Source: Candidatus Phytoplasma sacchari (GTDB lineage Bacteria > Bacillota_I > Bacilli_A > Acholeplasmatales > Acholeplasmataceae). From it: a stretch of DNA of 27,235 nucleotides. The translations under genes and the position numbers were made by a program. The notes below the pieces were generated by a model, which saw nothing but the letters and a program-made list of their open reading frames with translations, did no database searches and had not been told where the DNA came from. Below are positions 8,956 to 16,873 of the stretch, one piece after another (the stretch's first letter is position 1; each line of letters begins with the position of its first letter). The DNA is taken from positions 1 through 27,235 of the forward strand of contig NZ_VWXM01000009.1 in the NCBI RefSeq assembly GCF_009268105.1, read 5' to 3'.

Positions 8956-10617
8956 ATGAGTATTTTATTCGAAGAATTAAATTTATTAAAACAAACAAAA
9001 GACGCTTTGAAAGATTTGGAATTTAGTCATCCTACACCTATTCAAAATCTAGTAATACCTGAAATGATAAAAGGAAATGATATAATAGCTCAATCTCAAA
9101 CAGGAACAGGAAAAACTTTTTCCTTCAGTATCCCGATTATTGAAAAAATAGACCCAAAAATTGACAAAACACAATCTCTAGTTTTATGTCCAACAAGAGA
9201 ATTATCAATTCAAGTATTTGATGAAATGAAAAAATTACTTAAATTTCATAAAGAAATAAAAATAACAGTAATTTGTGGTGGAGAATCATACACAAAACAA
9301 TTTAAAGATCTAGAGAATAATCCCCATATTATCATTGCTACTCCTGGAAGAATTATAGATTTACTAGAAAAGAAAAAAGTAAATTTATCAAAAATTAAAA
9401 TTTTAACATTAGATGAAGCTGATGAAATGCTAAAAATGGGGTTTCAAGAAGCCTTAGAAACTATATTAAAAAATATTCCGGAAAAAAGACAAACAGTATT
9501 GTTTTCAGCTACTCTACCATTGACAATCAAAAAAATAGCTTCTAAATATCAAAAAAATCCTAAAATTTTAAAAATTAAACAAGAAAATATAGCTGTTAAA
9601 TCAATAAAACAATTTTATTTCGTAGTAAAAGAATTTAATAAAAATAAACTTCTAGTTAGGCTTTTGGATCAAAAAAACCCAGAATCAGTTATTATATTCG
9701 CTAATACTAAAAAAGATGTAGATAATATTTTTAATTATCTACAAAATGAAAACTTTTTAGTAAATGCTATTCACGGAGATTTAAAACAAAATCAAAGAAA
9801 ATATGTTATGGATAATTTTAGAAAAAAAAATATCAAAATATTAGTAGCTACAGATGTTGCAGCAAGAGGTTTAGATATTTCAGATATTAAAATGATTATT
9901 AATTATGATTTACCATATGAAGACGAAGTTTATGTTCATAGAATAGGTAGAACAGGAAGAGCTGGCAAAACTGGTCTAGCATATAGTTTCATAAGTTATA
10001 TGAAAATAAATAAATTAAAAAAACTTGAAAATTATTTAAAAGAAAAAATAACATTTTTGAATATACCAACTGTTCAAGAAATACAAAAAGAACAAAGTAT
10101 TCAATTTAACCAAAAAATAAATGAATTGATAGAAAATAACAAAATAACAGTAAATGAAGAAAATAAAATTTTGATAGATCAGCTAATGAAAAAATTTGAT
10201 GTAAGACAAATTATTAATAGTTTTTTACAATATTTTAAACCCGAAAAGAAAAACTATGAACCAATTGATGAAAATAAATTCAATTTTTATCAGCAAAAAG
10301 AAAATAATAATAACAATAATTTAAACAGATTTCAAAATAATAAAATTAAAAATTATAAAGAAATTGTTAGAAAAAAAAGAGAAAATATGACAGAACTCGT
10401 TATTAATTTAGGTAAAAATGATGGTATAAATAATCCTTTATTGCTTTTGAAAATTTTTGATGAAAAATTTAATATTTACAAAAGAAACATAGGTAATATT
10501 AAACATTTTTATGATAAAACCATATTTGAAATCTCAAATAATTTAGCAGATAAAATAAAATCTAAAAAAAATATTTATTTTGAAAATAAACTTTTACAAA
10601 TAACGAAATCAAAATAA
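8956..10617 (+). CDS. DEAD-box ATP-dependent RNA helicase with DbpA-like C-terminal domain
   Basis: ATP-driven RNA helicase acting in RNA decay, ribosome assembly or cold adaptation. The 553-residue protein has a Q motif (HPTPIQ), motif I AQSQTGTGKT (45-54), PTRELS, DEAD (153-156), SAT (184-186), HGDLKQNQR, VATDVAARGLD and HRIGRTGR (328-335), so both RecA-like domains are complete. An Asn/Lys-rich linker (about 420-470) leads to a C-terminal segment (478-551) starting MTELVINLGKNDGI, like the DbpA/CsdA-type RNA-binding fold that directs helicases to rRNA. It ends just before two terminator-like hairpins. DeaD/CsdA or CshA-type naming is possible; the exact orthologue is not resolved. Confidence 0.95.
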   Translation: MSILFEELNLLKQTKDALKDLEFSHPTPIQNLVIPEMIKGNDIIAQSQTGTGKTFSFSIPIIEKIDPKIDKTQSLVLCPTRELSIQVFDEMKKLLKFHKEIKITVICGGESYTKQFKDLENNPHIIIATPGRIIDLLEKKKVNLSKIKILTLDEADEMLKMGFQEALETILKNIPEKRQTVLFSATLPLTIKKIASKYQKNPKILKIKQENIAVKSIKQFYFVVKEFNKNKLLVRLLDQKNPESVIIFANTKKDVDNIFNYLQNENFLVNAIHGDLKQNQRKYVMDNFRKKNIKILVATDVAARGLDISDIKMIINYDLPYEDEVYVHRIGRTGRAGKTGLAYSFISYMKINKLKKLENYLKEKITFLNIPTVQEIQKEQSIQFNQKINELIENNKITVNEENKILIDQLMKKFDVRQIINSFLQYFKPEKKNYEPIDENKFNFYQQKENNNNNNLNRFQNNKIKNYKEIVRKKRENMTELVINLGKNDGINNPLLLLKIFDEKFNIYKRNIGNIKHFYDKTIFEISNNLADKIKSKKNIYFENKLLQITKSK

Positions 10618-10626
10618 AAAATAAAT

Positions 10627-10663
10627 AAAAAATATAAATATAAAAATAGTATTTATATTTTTT
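10627..10663 (+). terminator. Rho-independent-type terminator after the helicase gene
   Basis: A perfect 14-bp inverted repeat (10627-10640 with 10650-10663), 9-base loop, running into a T tract. It begins 10 bases after the helicase stop. The stem is all A/T, as is common in phytoplasma-like genomes. Confidence 0.6.
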
Positions 10664-10665
10664 TT

Positions 10666-10684
10666 ATGTCTAAAAGACATTTTA
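10666..10684 (+). terminator. Second short hairpin with T run
   Basis: ATGTCT (10666-10671) pairs with AGACAT (10675-10680) around a 3-base AAA loop, followed by TTTT. It contains the only G/C pairs in this gap. It may back up the preceding hairpin or be a processing site in the tldD leader. Confidence 0.45.
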
Positions 10685-10727
10685 ATAACAAAAAATATTT
10701 AAAATATAAGGAGAATAATTTAAATTA

Positions 10728-12125
10728 ATGCTAAATAAAGAAGAAATACAAAATATTTTAAAAATATCCATTGAAAAAGGTTTTGATTTTGCTGAAATAT
10801 TTTTAGAAGATACATTAGATAAAAATTTAAAAATAATTAATGAAGAAATTGTTGCATATAAAACTAATTACATATTTGGTGTAGGTATAAGATTATTAAA
10901 AAATTCAGAAGAAATTTATATTTATACTAATGAAGTGAATTATGAAAAAATATTAAATTTAATATCAGATTTGAAAATAAAAGACAAAAATAATAAAAAA
11001 AAAGAAATGATTTTAATTCCTTTAGGAGCAAAAAAAACTTTTAAAAATAATTATAAAAAAATATTTAATAGTATGAAAATAGATGAAAAAAAAGATATAA
11101 TGTTTCATTTATCTAAAAAAATGTTAGAATACAGCAAATATATAATTAAAACAATTATAAATTTAGAAGAAAAAGAACAAAAAATTTTAATTGCAAATTC
11201 TAAAGGTATTTATCAAGATGATTTGAGAACCTATATTAGATGCAGTTTGATAGCAATATCTAAAAAAAATCAAAATTTACAAGAATTTCATGATAGTATA
11301 GGTTATTCAACTACGGATTATAATTTTTTTAATATGACAAATTTAGAAGCAAAAGCAATAAAAGTAGCATCCAACGCTATTATTTTATTAAAAGCGATAG
11401 AATTAAAACCACAAAAAATGCCAGTTGTTATAAATAACGGAGTTGGAGGAGTTATTTTTCATGAAGCTTGTGGACATTCACTAGAAGCTACTGCAATAGC
11501 TAAAGGTTTATCTCCTTTTTGTAAAAAAATTAACAAAAAAATAGCTTCAGAATTGATAACAGCTTTTGATGATGGAACTATTAAAAAAGCTTGGGGAAGT
11601 TTAAATATAGATGATGAAGGTATACCAACACAAAAAAATATATTAATTAACAAAGGAATTTTAAAAAACTATTTAATAGATTATCGTAATAGTATTAAAA
11701 TGAATATGAAACCAACAGGTTCAGCAAGAAGAGAATCTTACAAATATTCTCCTACATCTAGAATGAATTCAACATATATAGAATCAGGAGAAGATAAGCC
11801 AGAAAAAATTATAGAAGATACATCTTATGGACTTTATGCTGAAAATTTAGGAGGAGGAACAGTTTTGACGACTACAGGAGAATTTAATTTTATGGTAAAA
11901 TTAGGTTATTTAATTGAAAATGGAAAGTTAACAAAACCTGTTAGAGATATGATGTTAATAGGTTATGGACAAGATATTTTATTTCAAATAGATCGTGTAG
12001 GTAATGATTTAAAATTTAGTCAAGGTTATTGTGGTTCTATTTCTGGTTATGTTCCTGTAGATATAGGTCAACCTACTATCAGAGTTAAAGAAATGATTGT
12101 AGGAGGAAATAAAAAAAATGAATAA
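10728..12125 (+). CDS. tldD: TldD metalloprotease subunit
   Basis: Catalytic half of the TldD/TldE heterodimeric zinc protease, which in other bacteria degrades unfolded peptides and trims RiPP leader peptides. The 465-residue protein has the metal motif HEACGH (H245, E246, H250) and the C-terminal third-ligand region GYCGSISGYVPVDIGQPTIR with Cys435. Both elements are intact, so it should be active. AAGGAG lies 14 bases before the ATG. It overlaps the start of tldE by 8 bases, which implies coupled translation with its partner. No peptide-modification genes are seen nearby, so a general peptide-degrading role is more likely than RiPP maturation. Confidence 0.94.
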   Translation: MLNKEEIQNILKISIEKGFDFAEIFLEDTLDKNLKIINEEIVAYKTNYIFGVGIRLLKNSEEIYIYTNEVNYEKILNLISDLKIKDKNNKKKEMILIPLGAKKTFKNNYKKIFNSMKIDEKKDIMFHLSKKMLEYSKYIIKTIINLEEKEQKILIANSKGIYQDDLRTYIRCSLIAISKKNQNLQEFHDSIGYSTTDYNFFNMTNLEAKAIKVASNAIILLKAIELKPQKMPVVINNGVGGVIFHEACGHSLEATAIAKGLSPFCKKINKKIASELITAFDDGTIKKAWGSLNIDDEGIPTQKNILINKGILKNYLIDYRNSIKMNMKPTGSARRESYKYSPTSRMNSTYIESGEDKPEKIIEDTSYGLYAENLGGGTVLTTTGEFNFMVKLGYLIENGKLTKPVRDMMLIGYGQDILFQIDRVGNDLKFSQGYCGSISGYVPVDIGQPTIRVKEMIVGGNKKNE

Positions 12126-13449
12126 TAAATTAAATTATGAAAAATGGTTCGAAAATGCTATTTTTGAAAAAAAATTTGAAGCTTTAGAATTTTTAATAAA
12201 TAAAAATAAAAATTTAACTATTAGTCTAGAAAATAATGAAATAACAGAACATACAAAAAGTTTATTAAATACAACAATTATAAGAGGTCTTTATCAAGAA
12301 AAAAAATCAGATATATATTTAGAAAAAATAAATGACAATATGATGGAAAAAGTTTTAAATGATTTAAAAAATCAAATAAAATTTTCAAATTTAGAAGGAA
12401 AAGATGATATTTTTGATGGATCTGAATGTTATTATCATAATGTTGAAACAAATAATTTTGACTTTTCAAAAATAGAATTAAAAAAAAAATACAAATTACT
12501 ATTAGATTTATCAGAAAAATTATCTAAACATCATTTATTCTCAAAAATAGAGAATATATCTTATAGCGAAACATATTTTGAAAAAAAAATAATTAATTCT
12601 AAAAACCTAAATATAAGAACTGAGGAAAATTTCGCAGAAATATATATTATATGTATATTTCAAAAAAATAATAAAATAGAAGAAATTTCAGAACATTTTT
12701 TAGTAAAAAATTTTAAAGAATTTAATATAGATGAATATGTAAAAAAAATATTAGAAAAAGGTGAAAAAAAAATAAACGCTTGTTCTTTAAAATCAGACAT
12801 TTATGATACAGTATTTTCAAACAAAACTTTTGCAAAACTTTTAAGAAAATTTAGTAGTATTTTTAGTGGTATTAATGTTCATCGTGATTTAAGTAAATTA
12901 AAAAATAAAATAGATTGCAAAATAGCTTCAGAAAAAGTCAATATTATAGATGATCCAATCGAGTCTTCTGCTTTTTTCAAGTATAAATTTGATGATGAAG
13001 GAGTTCCTGGAAAGAAAAAAATAATTATTGAAAAAGGAATATTAAGACAATTCATTCATAATTTAAAAACATCTAATATTTTCAAAACATTACCAACAGG
13101 AAACTTTTTTGATAATCAAATTAATATGAGTAATTGCTATTTAAAAAAAGGTTCTAAAAGTATTGATCAAATTATTTTAAAAATAAAAAAAGGAGTTTTT
13201 ATTAATAATCTAATAGGTTTACATGCTGGAATTAATGAAATTACAGGGGATTTTAGTATCCAAGCTGAAGGTTTTAAAATAGAAAAAGGAAAAATTTCGT
13301 CACCTGTAAAAATGATTGTAGTTTCTGGAAATTTTTTTAATCTTCTCAATAATATAAAGGCAATAGCTAATGATTTTGAATTTGATTTTTCTGGATTCGG
13401 AAGTGCTAGCGTGTATGTAGGCGAATTATCTATAGCAGGTGAAAAATAA
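12118..13449 (+). CDS. pmbA: TldE/PmbA, partner subunit of the TldD protease
   Basis: Second subunit of the TldD/TldE peptidase. The 443-residue protein is homologous to TldD in plan, ending with GDFSIQAEGFKIEKGKIS and a GELSIAG tail, but it lacks an HExxxH motif, as expected for TldE, which closes the chamber around TldD's zinc. A strong AGGAGGA (12101-12107) inside the end of tldD lies 10 bases before the ATG. The start overlaps the tldD stop (ATGAATAA). Length is normal. The pair forms a two-gene operon before a 380-bp gap. Confidence 0.92.
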   Translation: MNNKLNYEKWFENAIFEKKFEALEFLINKNKNLTISLENNEITEHTKSLLNTTIIRGLYQEKKSDIYLEKINDNMMEKVLNDLKNQIKFSNLEGKDDIFDGSECYYHNVETNNFDFSKIELKKKYKLLLDLSEKLSKHHLFSKIENISYSETYFEKKIINSKNLNIRTEENFAEIYIICIFQKNNKIEEISEHFLVKNFKEFNIDEYVKKILEKGEKKINACSLKSDIYDTVFSNKTFAKLLRKFSSIFSGINVHRDLSKLKNKIDCKIASEKVNIIDDPIESSAFFKYKFDDEGVPGKKKIIIEKGILRQFIHNLKTSNIFKTLPTGNFFDNQINMSNCYLKKGSKSIDQIILKIKKGVFINNLIGLHAGINEITGDFSIQAEGFKIEKGKISSPVKMIVVSGNFFNLLNNIKAIANDFEFDFSGFGSASVYVGELSIAGEK

Positions 13450-13831
13450 AATATTAAAAAATAAATACATAAAAAAATAAATACATAAAAAAAATTATAA
13501 TAAAATAATTGTTTATCAGAAAAAATATTTGTGAAATAAAAAAAATAAATTAAAATTTTAATTATATTTATTTTTTTGAAACATTAAATAATTTTTATAA
13601 TAATTAATTGTTATTTTTTGACAAAACAAAAATATATTATATTATATTTGACAAAATAAAAAATATATTATATCATGGTAATTAAATTTGAAAATATAAA
13701 TTATTTTCAAGAATATTATTTGAAATTTAATATTCTTCAAAATAAAATTTAATAAAAATTTATTTTTAAAATAAGATTTTCAAATTTAAATTTTAATTAA
13801 AATATTCACGAATTAAGGATTTACTAAATTA
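13450..13831. other. Intergenic region with two small tandem duplications
   Basis: A 380-bp gap between tldE and the accessory cluster. It has a 15-bp element twice in a row (about 13458-13487) and a 30-bp duplicated promoter-like element (13618-13676, listed separately). The rest is AT-rich leader. AAGGA (13815-13819) lies 12 bases before the next ATG. No reading frame is evident. Confidence 0.6.
13618..13676 (+). promoter_or_regulatory. Duplicated sigma70-type promoter
   Basis: Two near-identical 30-bp units each start with a perfect -35 box TTGACA (13618 and 13648). The first is followed after 16 bases by TATTAT (13640-13645), the second after 17 bases by TATCAT (13671-13676); both match the -10 consensus at five of six positions. 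Perfect TTGACA boxes are rare in DNA this AT-rich. The pair lies 155 bp before the surface-protein gene and reads toward it. Confidence 0.65.
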
Positions 13832-15304
13832 ATGAAAAATAAATTAGAAAATAAAAATAAAAAAAATTTTTTTTTAAAAAAAATAAAAATCGTTCTCTTT
13901 ATATTATTTTTAACATTTGCAACAATAAAGTTAATTCACGCAGCAATAAATTATTTTTCACAAAAACAAACTTTTAAACGAAATTATAAAATAGGAAGAA
14001 TATCTCAAGAATTTTTAAAAACTAATTTAAAATCAGAAAATAATTCGAATACAAAAGAATTAATACCATTAAACGTACCTTTTATAGACACAGATAAACA
14101 TACTTATAGTATTGAAGAAACACATGAAGTTAAATTAGATAAAGATGAACTAAAGAATAAATTAAAAACAACACAAGATCAAGGTTATGATCTTTTAAAA
14201 ACAAACAGATGGTTAAATATTGATTATAACATTTATTTAGTAGCTAAAAATAATAAAGTAGAAGACAACTTGATAATTATTAATACTCAAGAAAATATTG
14301 ATATGACCACAGAAATATTTGATGCTAATTCAAACAATCAATCAATAGAAACTTCTGTTTTTCCAGTTCAAATATCATATATAAAAAATAATCATCCAAA
14401 TATTTTAAATACACAACAACAATTTCAAAGTTATGTTGATGATTCAGGAAATATAAATAGACCAGAAATGTTTATTCCAAGAATTAATAATCAAAATTGG
14501 CCGCAAGATAAAGAACAAAGATTAAATAATTTAAAAGATCCAAATAAGATAACACAAGAAGTACAACAAATTATTGATAAATTAAAATCCAAAAGAGGAA
14601 CATCATTATCATTAATAGAAGAACAAAATACTAAAAATAGATTAAATAATCTAAAAGATCAAAGTAAAATAACACAAGAAGTACAACAAATTATTAGTGA
14701 ATTGGAAGCAAAATCACAAAATAACAGTATTGATAATAGCGAAATCCAAAGATTAAATAATTTAAAAGATCCTAATAAAAAAAATAATGAAATTACAAAA
14801 ATTATATCGGATTTAAATAAAAATATAATAGGAAGCTTAAATAATGATGAATTCGAAAGACTCAATAATTTAGAAGATACAAACAAGCAAAATCAAGAAA
14901 CTAAAAAAATTATATCAGAATTAGAAACTGAAAGAGAAAATTTTTTTGATAAATACATTTCTTATGATATTAAAATTAGTATATCTGCTAATGTGGAATT
15001 AAACAAAGAAAATTTAGAAAGTTTTTTTGAAGAATATAATAATAATAATCCTAATAAAAGTATAAAATATACTGACTTCGCTGATAATGAATATGATACA
15101 CCAAAAATAAGTTGTATCATAAAATATGAATTAGTTGATAATAATGGTAATTCAATTACTAATAATTACAAAGATAATTCAGGTAAAAAAGGTGTGTATG
15201 AACATCTCTCTAAAAATAAACTTAACAAAAAAGACACAAACCAAAAAATTAAAATCAAACTTGTTAATAAAAACAATAACTCACAACAAATACAAAATAC
15301 ATAA
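13832..15304 (+). CDS. Membrane-anchored or secreted protein with four internal repeats (unknown function)
   Basis: Not assigned to a known family. The 490-residue protein has a Lys/Asn-rich N terminus, then one hydrophobic segment (about 19-38, ending IKLIHAAI) that could be an uncleaved anchor or a signal peptide. The remainder is hydrophilic and probably outside the cell. Residues 230-375 hold four repeats of 36-40 residues starting RLNNLKDPNK (230, 270, 307, and RLNNLEDTNK at 343); each has a helical core like TQEVQQIISELE. Repeats 1 and 2 are also nearly identical as DNA, so recently duplicated. The C-terminal part (about 376-490) looks beta-rich and includes IIKYELVDNNGNSI, which resembles a stretch of the next gene's product. 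It is the first gene behind the duplicated promoter. A surface or host-interaction role is inference. Confidence 0.75.
   Translation: MKNKLENKNKKNFFLKKIKIVLFILFLTFATIKLIHAAINYFSQKQTFKRNYKIGRISQEFLKTNLKSENNSNTKELIPLNVPFIDTDKHTYSIEETHEVKLDKDELKNKLKTTQDQGYDLLKTNRWLNIDYNIYLVAKNNKVEDNLIIINTQENIDMTTEIFDANSNNQSIETSVFPVQISYIKNNHPNILNTQQQFQSYVDDSGNINRPEMFIPRINNQNWPQDKEQRLNNLKDPNKITQEVQQIIDKLKSKRGTSLSLIEEQNTKNRLNNLKDQSKITQEVQQIISELEAKSQNNSIDNSEIQRLNNLKDPNKKNNEITKIISDLNKNIIGSLNNDEFERLNNLEDTNKQNQETKKIISELETERENFFDKYISYDIKISISANVELNKENLESFFEEYNNNNPNKSIKYTDFADNEYDTPKISCIIKYELVDNNGNSITNNYKDNSGKKGVYEHLSKNKLNKKDTNQKIKIKLVNKNNNSQQIQNT
14519..14957 (+). repeat. Four in-frame protein-coding repeats
   Basis: Repeat units start at 14519, 14639, 14750 and 14858 (spacing 120, 111 and 108 bp, all multiples of three). 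The first two share about 65 bp of nearly identical DNA; units 3 and 4 have diverged. In-frame spacing means gain or loss of units would keep the protein open. Confidence 0.85.
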
Positions 15305-15355
15305 ATCCAAAATATTTAAAATTATTTAATTATTATTTTAGATTTATTTTATTTA

Positions 15356-15405
15356 ATGTTAAATGTTTATGAAAACAAAAATGTTAAATGTTTATGAAAA
15401 CAAAA
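15356..15405. repeat. Perfect 25-bp tandem duplication over the start of the next gene
   Basis: Bases 15356-15380 are repeated exactly at 15381-15405. Each copy contains ATGTTTATGAAAACAAAA. Because 25 is not a multiple of three, the ATG in copy one (15363) opens a 15-codon frame that ends at a stop, whereas the copy-two ATG (15388) opens the long gene. Confidence 0.9.
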
Positions 15406-16824
15406 TATAATGATAAAAAAATAATAATAATAAATATAAAAAATAGATTTTTATTTTTATTCATATTTGTATTATTTTTTTATAAAAATTACAATTCAAT
15501 TTCAGCTTTCAAAATAAAACAAAAAAAAAATCATTTTTTTTCTTCAAATATAAAAATATCCAAAAAAAATAATCCTCCAAATATTTCATTAGAAAAAAAA
15601 AAATATTTAATTGTAGAAAATTACTCACTAGAAAAAAAATTTTTTATAGATGAAAAAAAACAAGAATATTATTTCAAAATTTTTTTGTGTGAAAATAAAA
15701 AAAATAGAGAAAAAGATTTTTCCACACAAAATAATGATTATATAAATAATACAGAAGAATATCATAAACTATACAAAAACCAAAATGTTTTTGTTAATAT
15801 TAAAGCAAGATTATTTTTAAAAGAAATTAATAACGAACAAAATAAAAATCAGGAATTGTTAATACAAAATAAAAACATTACAGAAAATTTTAATATAGAA
15901 GTTTTATTTAATAATAATAATAATTGGGAAAATTTAAAAAATACAAATAAAATACCTATTTTTGATGGAAAAAAAGAAATTTTAATTACAATTTCTGATT
16001 ATATTAGTAATAAAGAACATCAAATTACTAAAAATAGTAAAATAGAATTGTGTATTGAATTTGATTTAGTAGATGAAGATAATAACATATTTTGTAAAGA
16101 AATAGAAAAAGAAAAAATTATTCAAAACTTAGAAAATAATAACAAAAAATTCATTACAAAAATAAAACTTGATTATAATAATATAATAAAAAGCAGAAAA
16201 AATTTTATGATTAATTTCTCATCAGAATTTAAAATAAAAAAAGAATTAGAAAAATTTAAAAAATTTTATTTATATGAAGAATTCGAAAGAAGTATCATAT
16301 ATTATAATCAAAAAATGAAATATGATGTTTTTTTCTGTTATTTAAATAGTAAAAACGAAATTAAAATAAATAAATGCGAAAAATTCGAAGAAATTAGTAA
16401 AAATTATCTAAAAGAAGATTGTATATATATAAATAATTTTTTAAAAATTAAAGATATAAAAAAAATTTTTATTATATTTCCGAAAACTATTTATAACGAA
16501 GATGATTATAAAACATATTCAGATGTTCATTGGACATTCAGAATAGAAAGTATATGTGAAATAGATCATTTTAAAAATGAAAATTTTAAAAATTCATTTT
16601 TAGATAAAATTTTAAATTTTTTTATAAAAATTATTCAATTTTTACAAAAAAATAAGATCGAATTAATAAATCAAAAAACAAATGAAAAATACTTAATAAA
16701 TTTATATAGTCAAAATGAACTTTTGGAACAAAAAATTTTCTTTGAATTAAAAAATAATAAAAAAGAAAGAAAAAAAATAAAATTAAAATTAAATTTTCAA
16801 AAACAAAAAAATTCAAATATATAA
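15388..16824 (+). CDS. Predicted secreted protein, possibly related to the preceding gene product
   Basis: Not assigned to a known family. The 478-residue protein has a basic N terminus, a hydrophobic core (about 20-35) and a plausible cleavage site after SISA, so it is probably secreted or surface-bound. The start may be ATG 15388 or 15394; both lie in the second copy of a 25-bp duplication and neither has a clear ribosome-binding site. The segment with IEFDLVDEDNNIF resembles IKYELVDNNGNSI of the upstream protein, and the following beta-like stretch ends similarly (ITKIKLDYNN versus KIKIKLVNKNN). The C-terminal 100 residues are very Lys/Asn/Ile-rich. It lies 83 bp after the preceding gene and 49 bp before the AAA+ gene, all on one strand. 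Confidence 0.72.
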   Translation: MFMKTKYNDKKIIIINIKNRFLFLFIFVLFFYKNYNSISAFKIKQKKNHFFSSNIKISKKNNPPNISLEKKKYLIVENYSLEKKFFIDEKKQEYYFKIFLCENKKNREKDFSTQNNDYINNTEEYHKLYKNQNVFVNIKARLFLKEINNEQNKNQELLIQNKNITENFNIEVLFNNNNNWENLKNTNKIPIFDGKKEILITISDYISNKEHQITKNSKIELCIEFDLVDEDNNIFCKEIEKEKIIQNLENNNKKFITKIKLDYNNIIKSRKNFMINFSSEFKIKKELEKFKKFYLYEEFERSIIYYNQKMKYDVFFCYLNSKNEIKINKCEKFEEISKNYLKEDCIYINNFLKIKDIKKIFIIFPKTIYNEDDYKTYSDVHWTFRIESICEIDHFKNENFKNSFLDKILNFFIKIIQFLQKNKIELINQKTNEKYLINLYSQNELLEQKIFFELKNNKKERKKIKLKLNFQKQKNSNI

Positions 16825-16873
16825 AATATTAATAATGATCAAATAATTAAGGAAAAAATCTAAAAAAATTAAA

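Noticed and set aside
11459..11653. 64-codon minus-strand frame
   Set aside because: Antisense shadow of the conserved tldD metal-site region.
12278..12469. 63-codon minus-strand frame
   Set aside because: Antisense shadow of tldE; Leu/Phe-rich as expected from reversed Lys/Glu codons.
13167..13349. 60-codon minus-strand frame
   Set aside because: Antisense shadow within tldE.
14659..14886. 75-codon minus-strand frame
   Set aside because: Antisense of the internal repeat region; hydrophobicity comes from reversed polar codons.
15135..15329. 64-codon plus-strand frame overlapping the end of the repeat-protein gene
   Set aside because: Out of frame with a gene that has better coding character; low-complexity Ile/Lys sequence.
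16631..16816. 61-codon minus-strand frame
   Set aside because: Antisense shadow of the secreted-protein gene tail.
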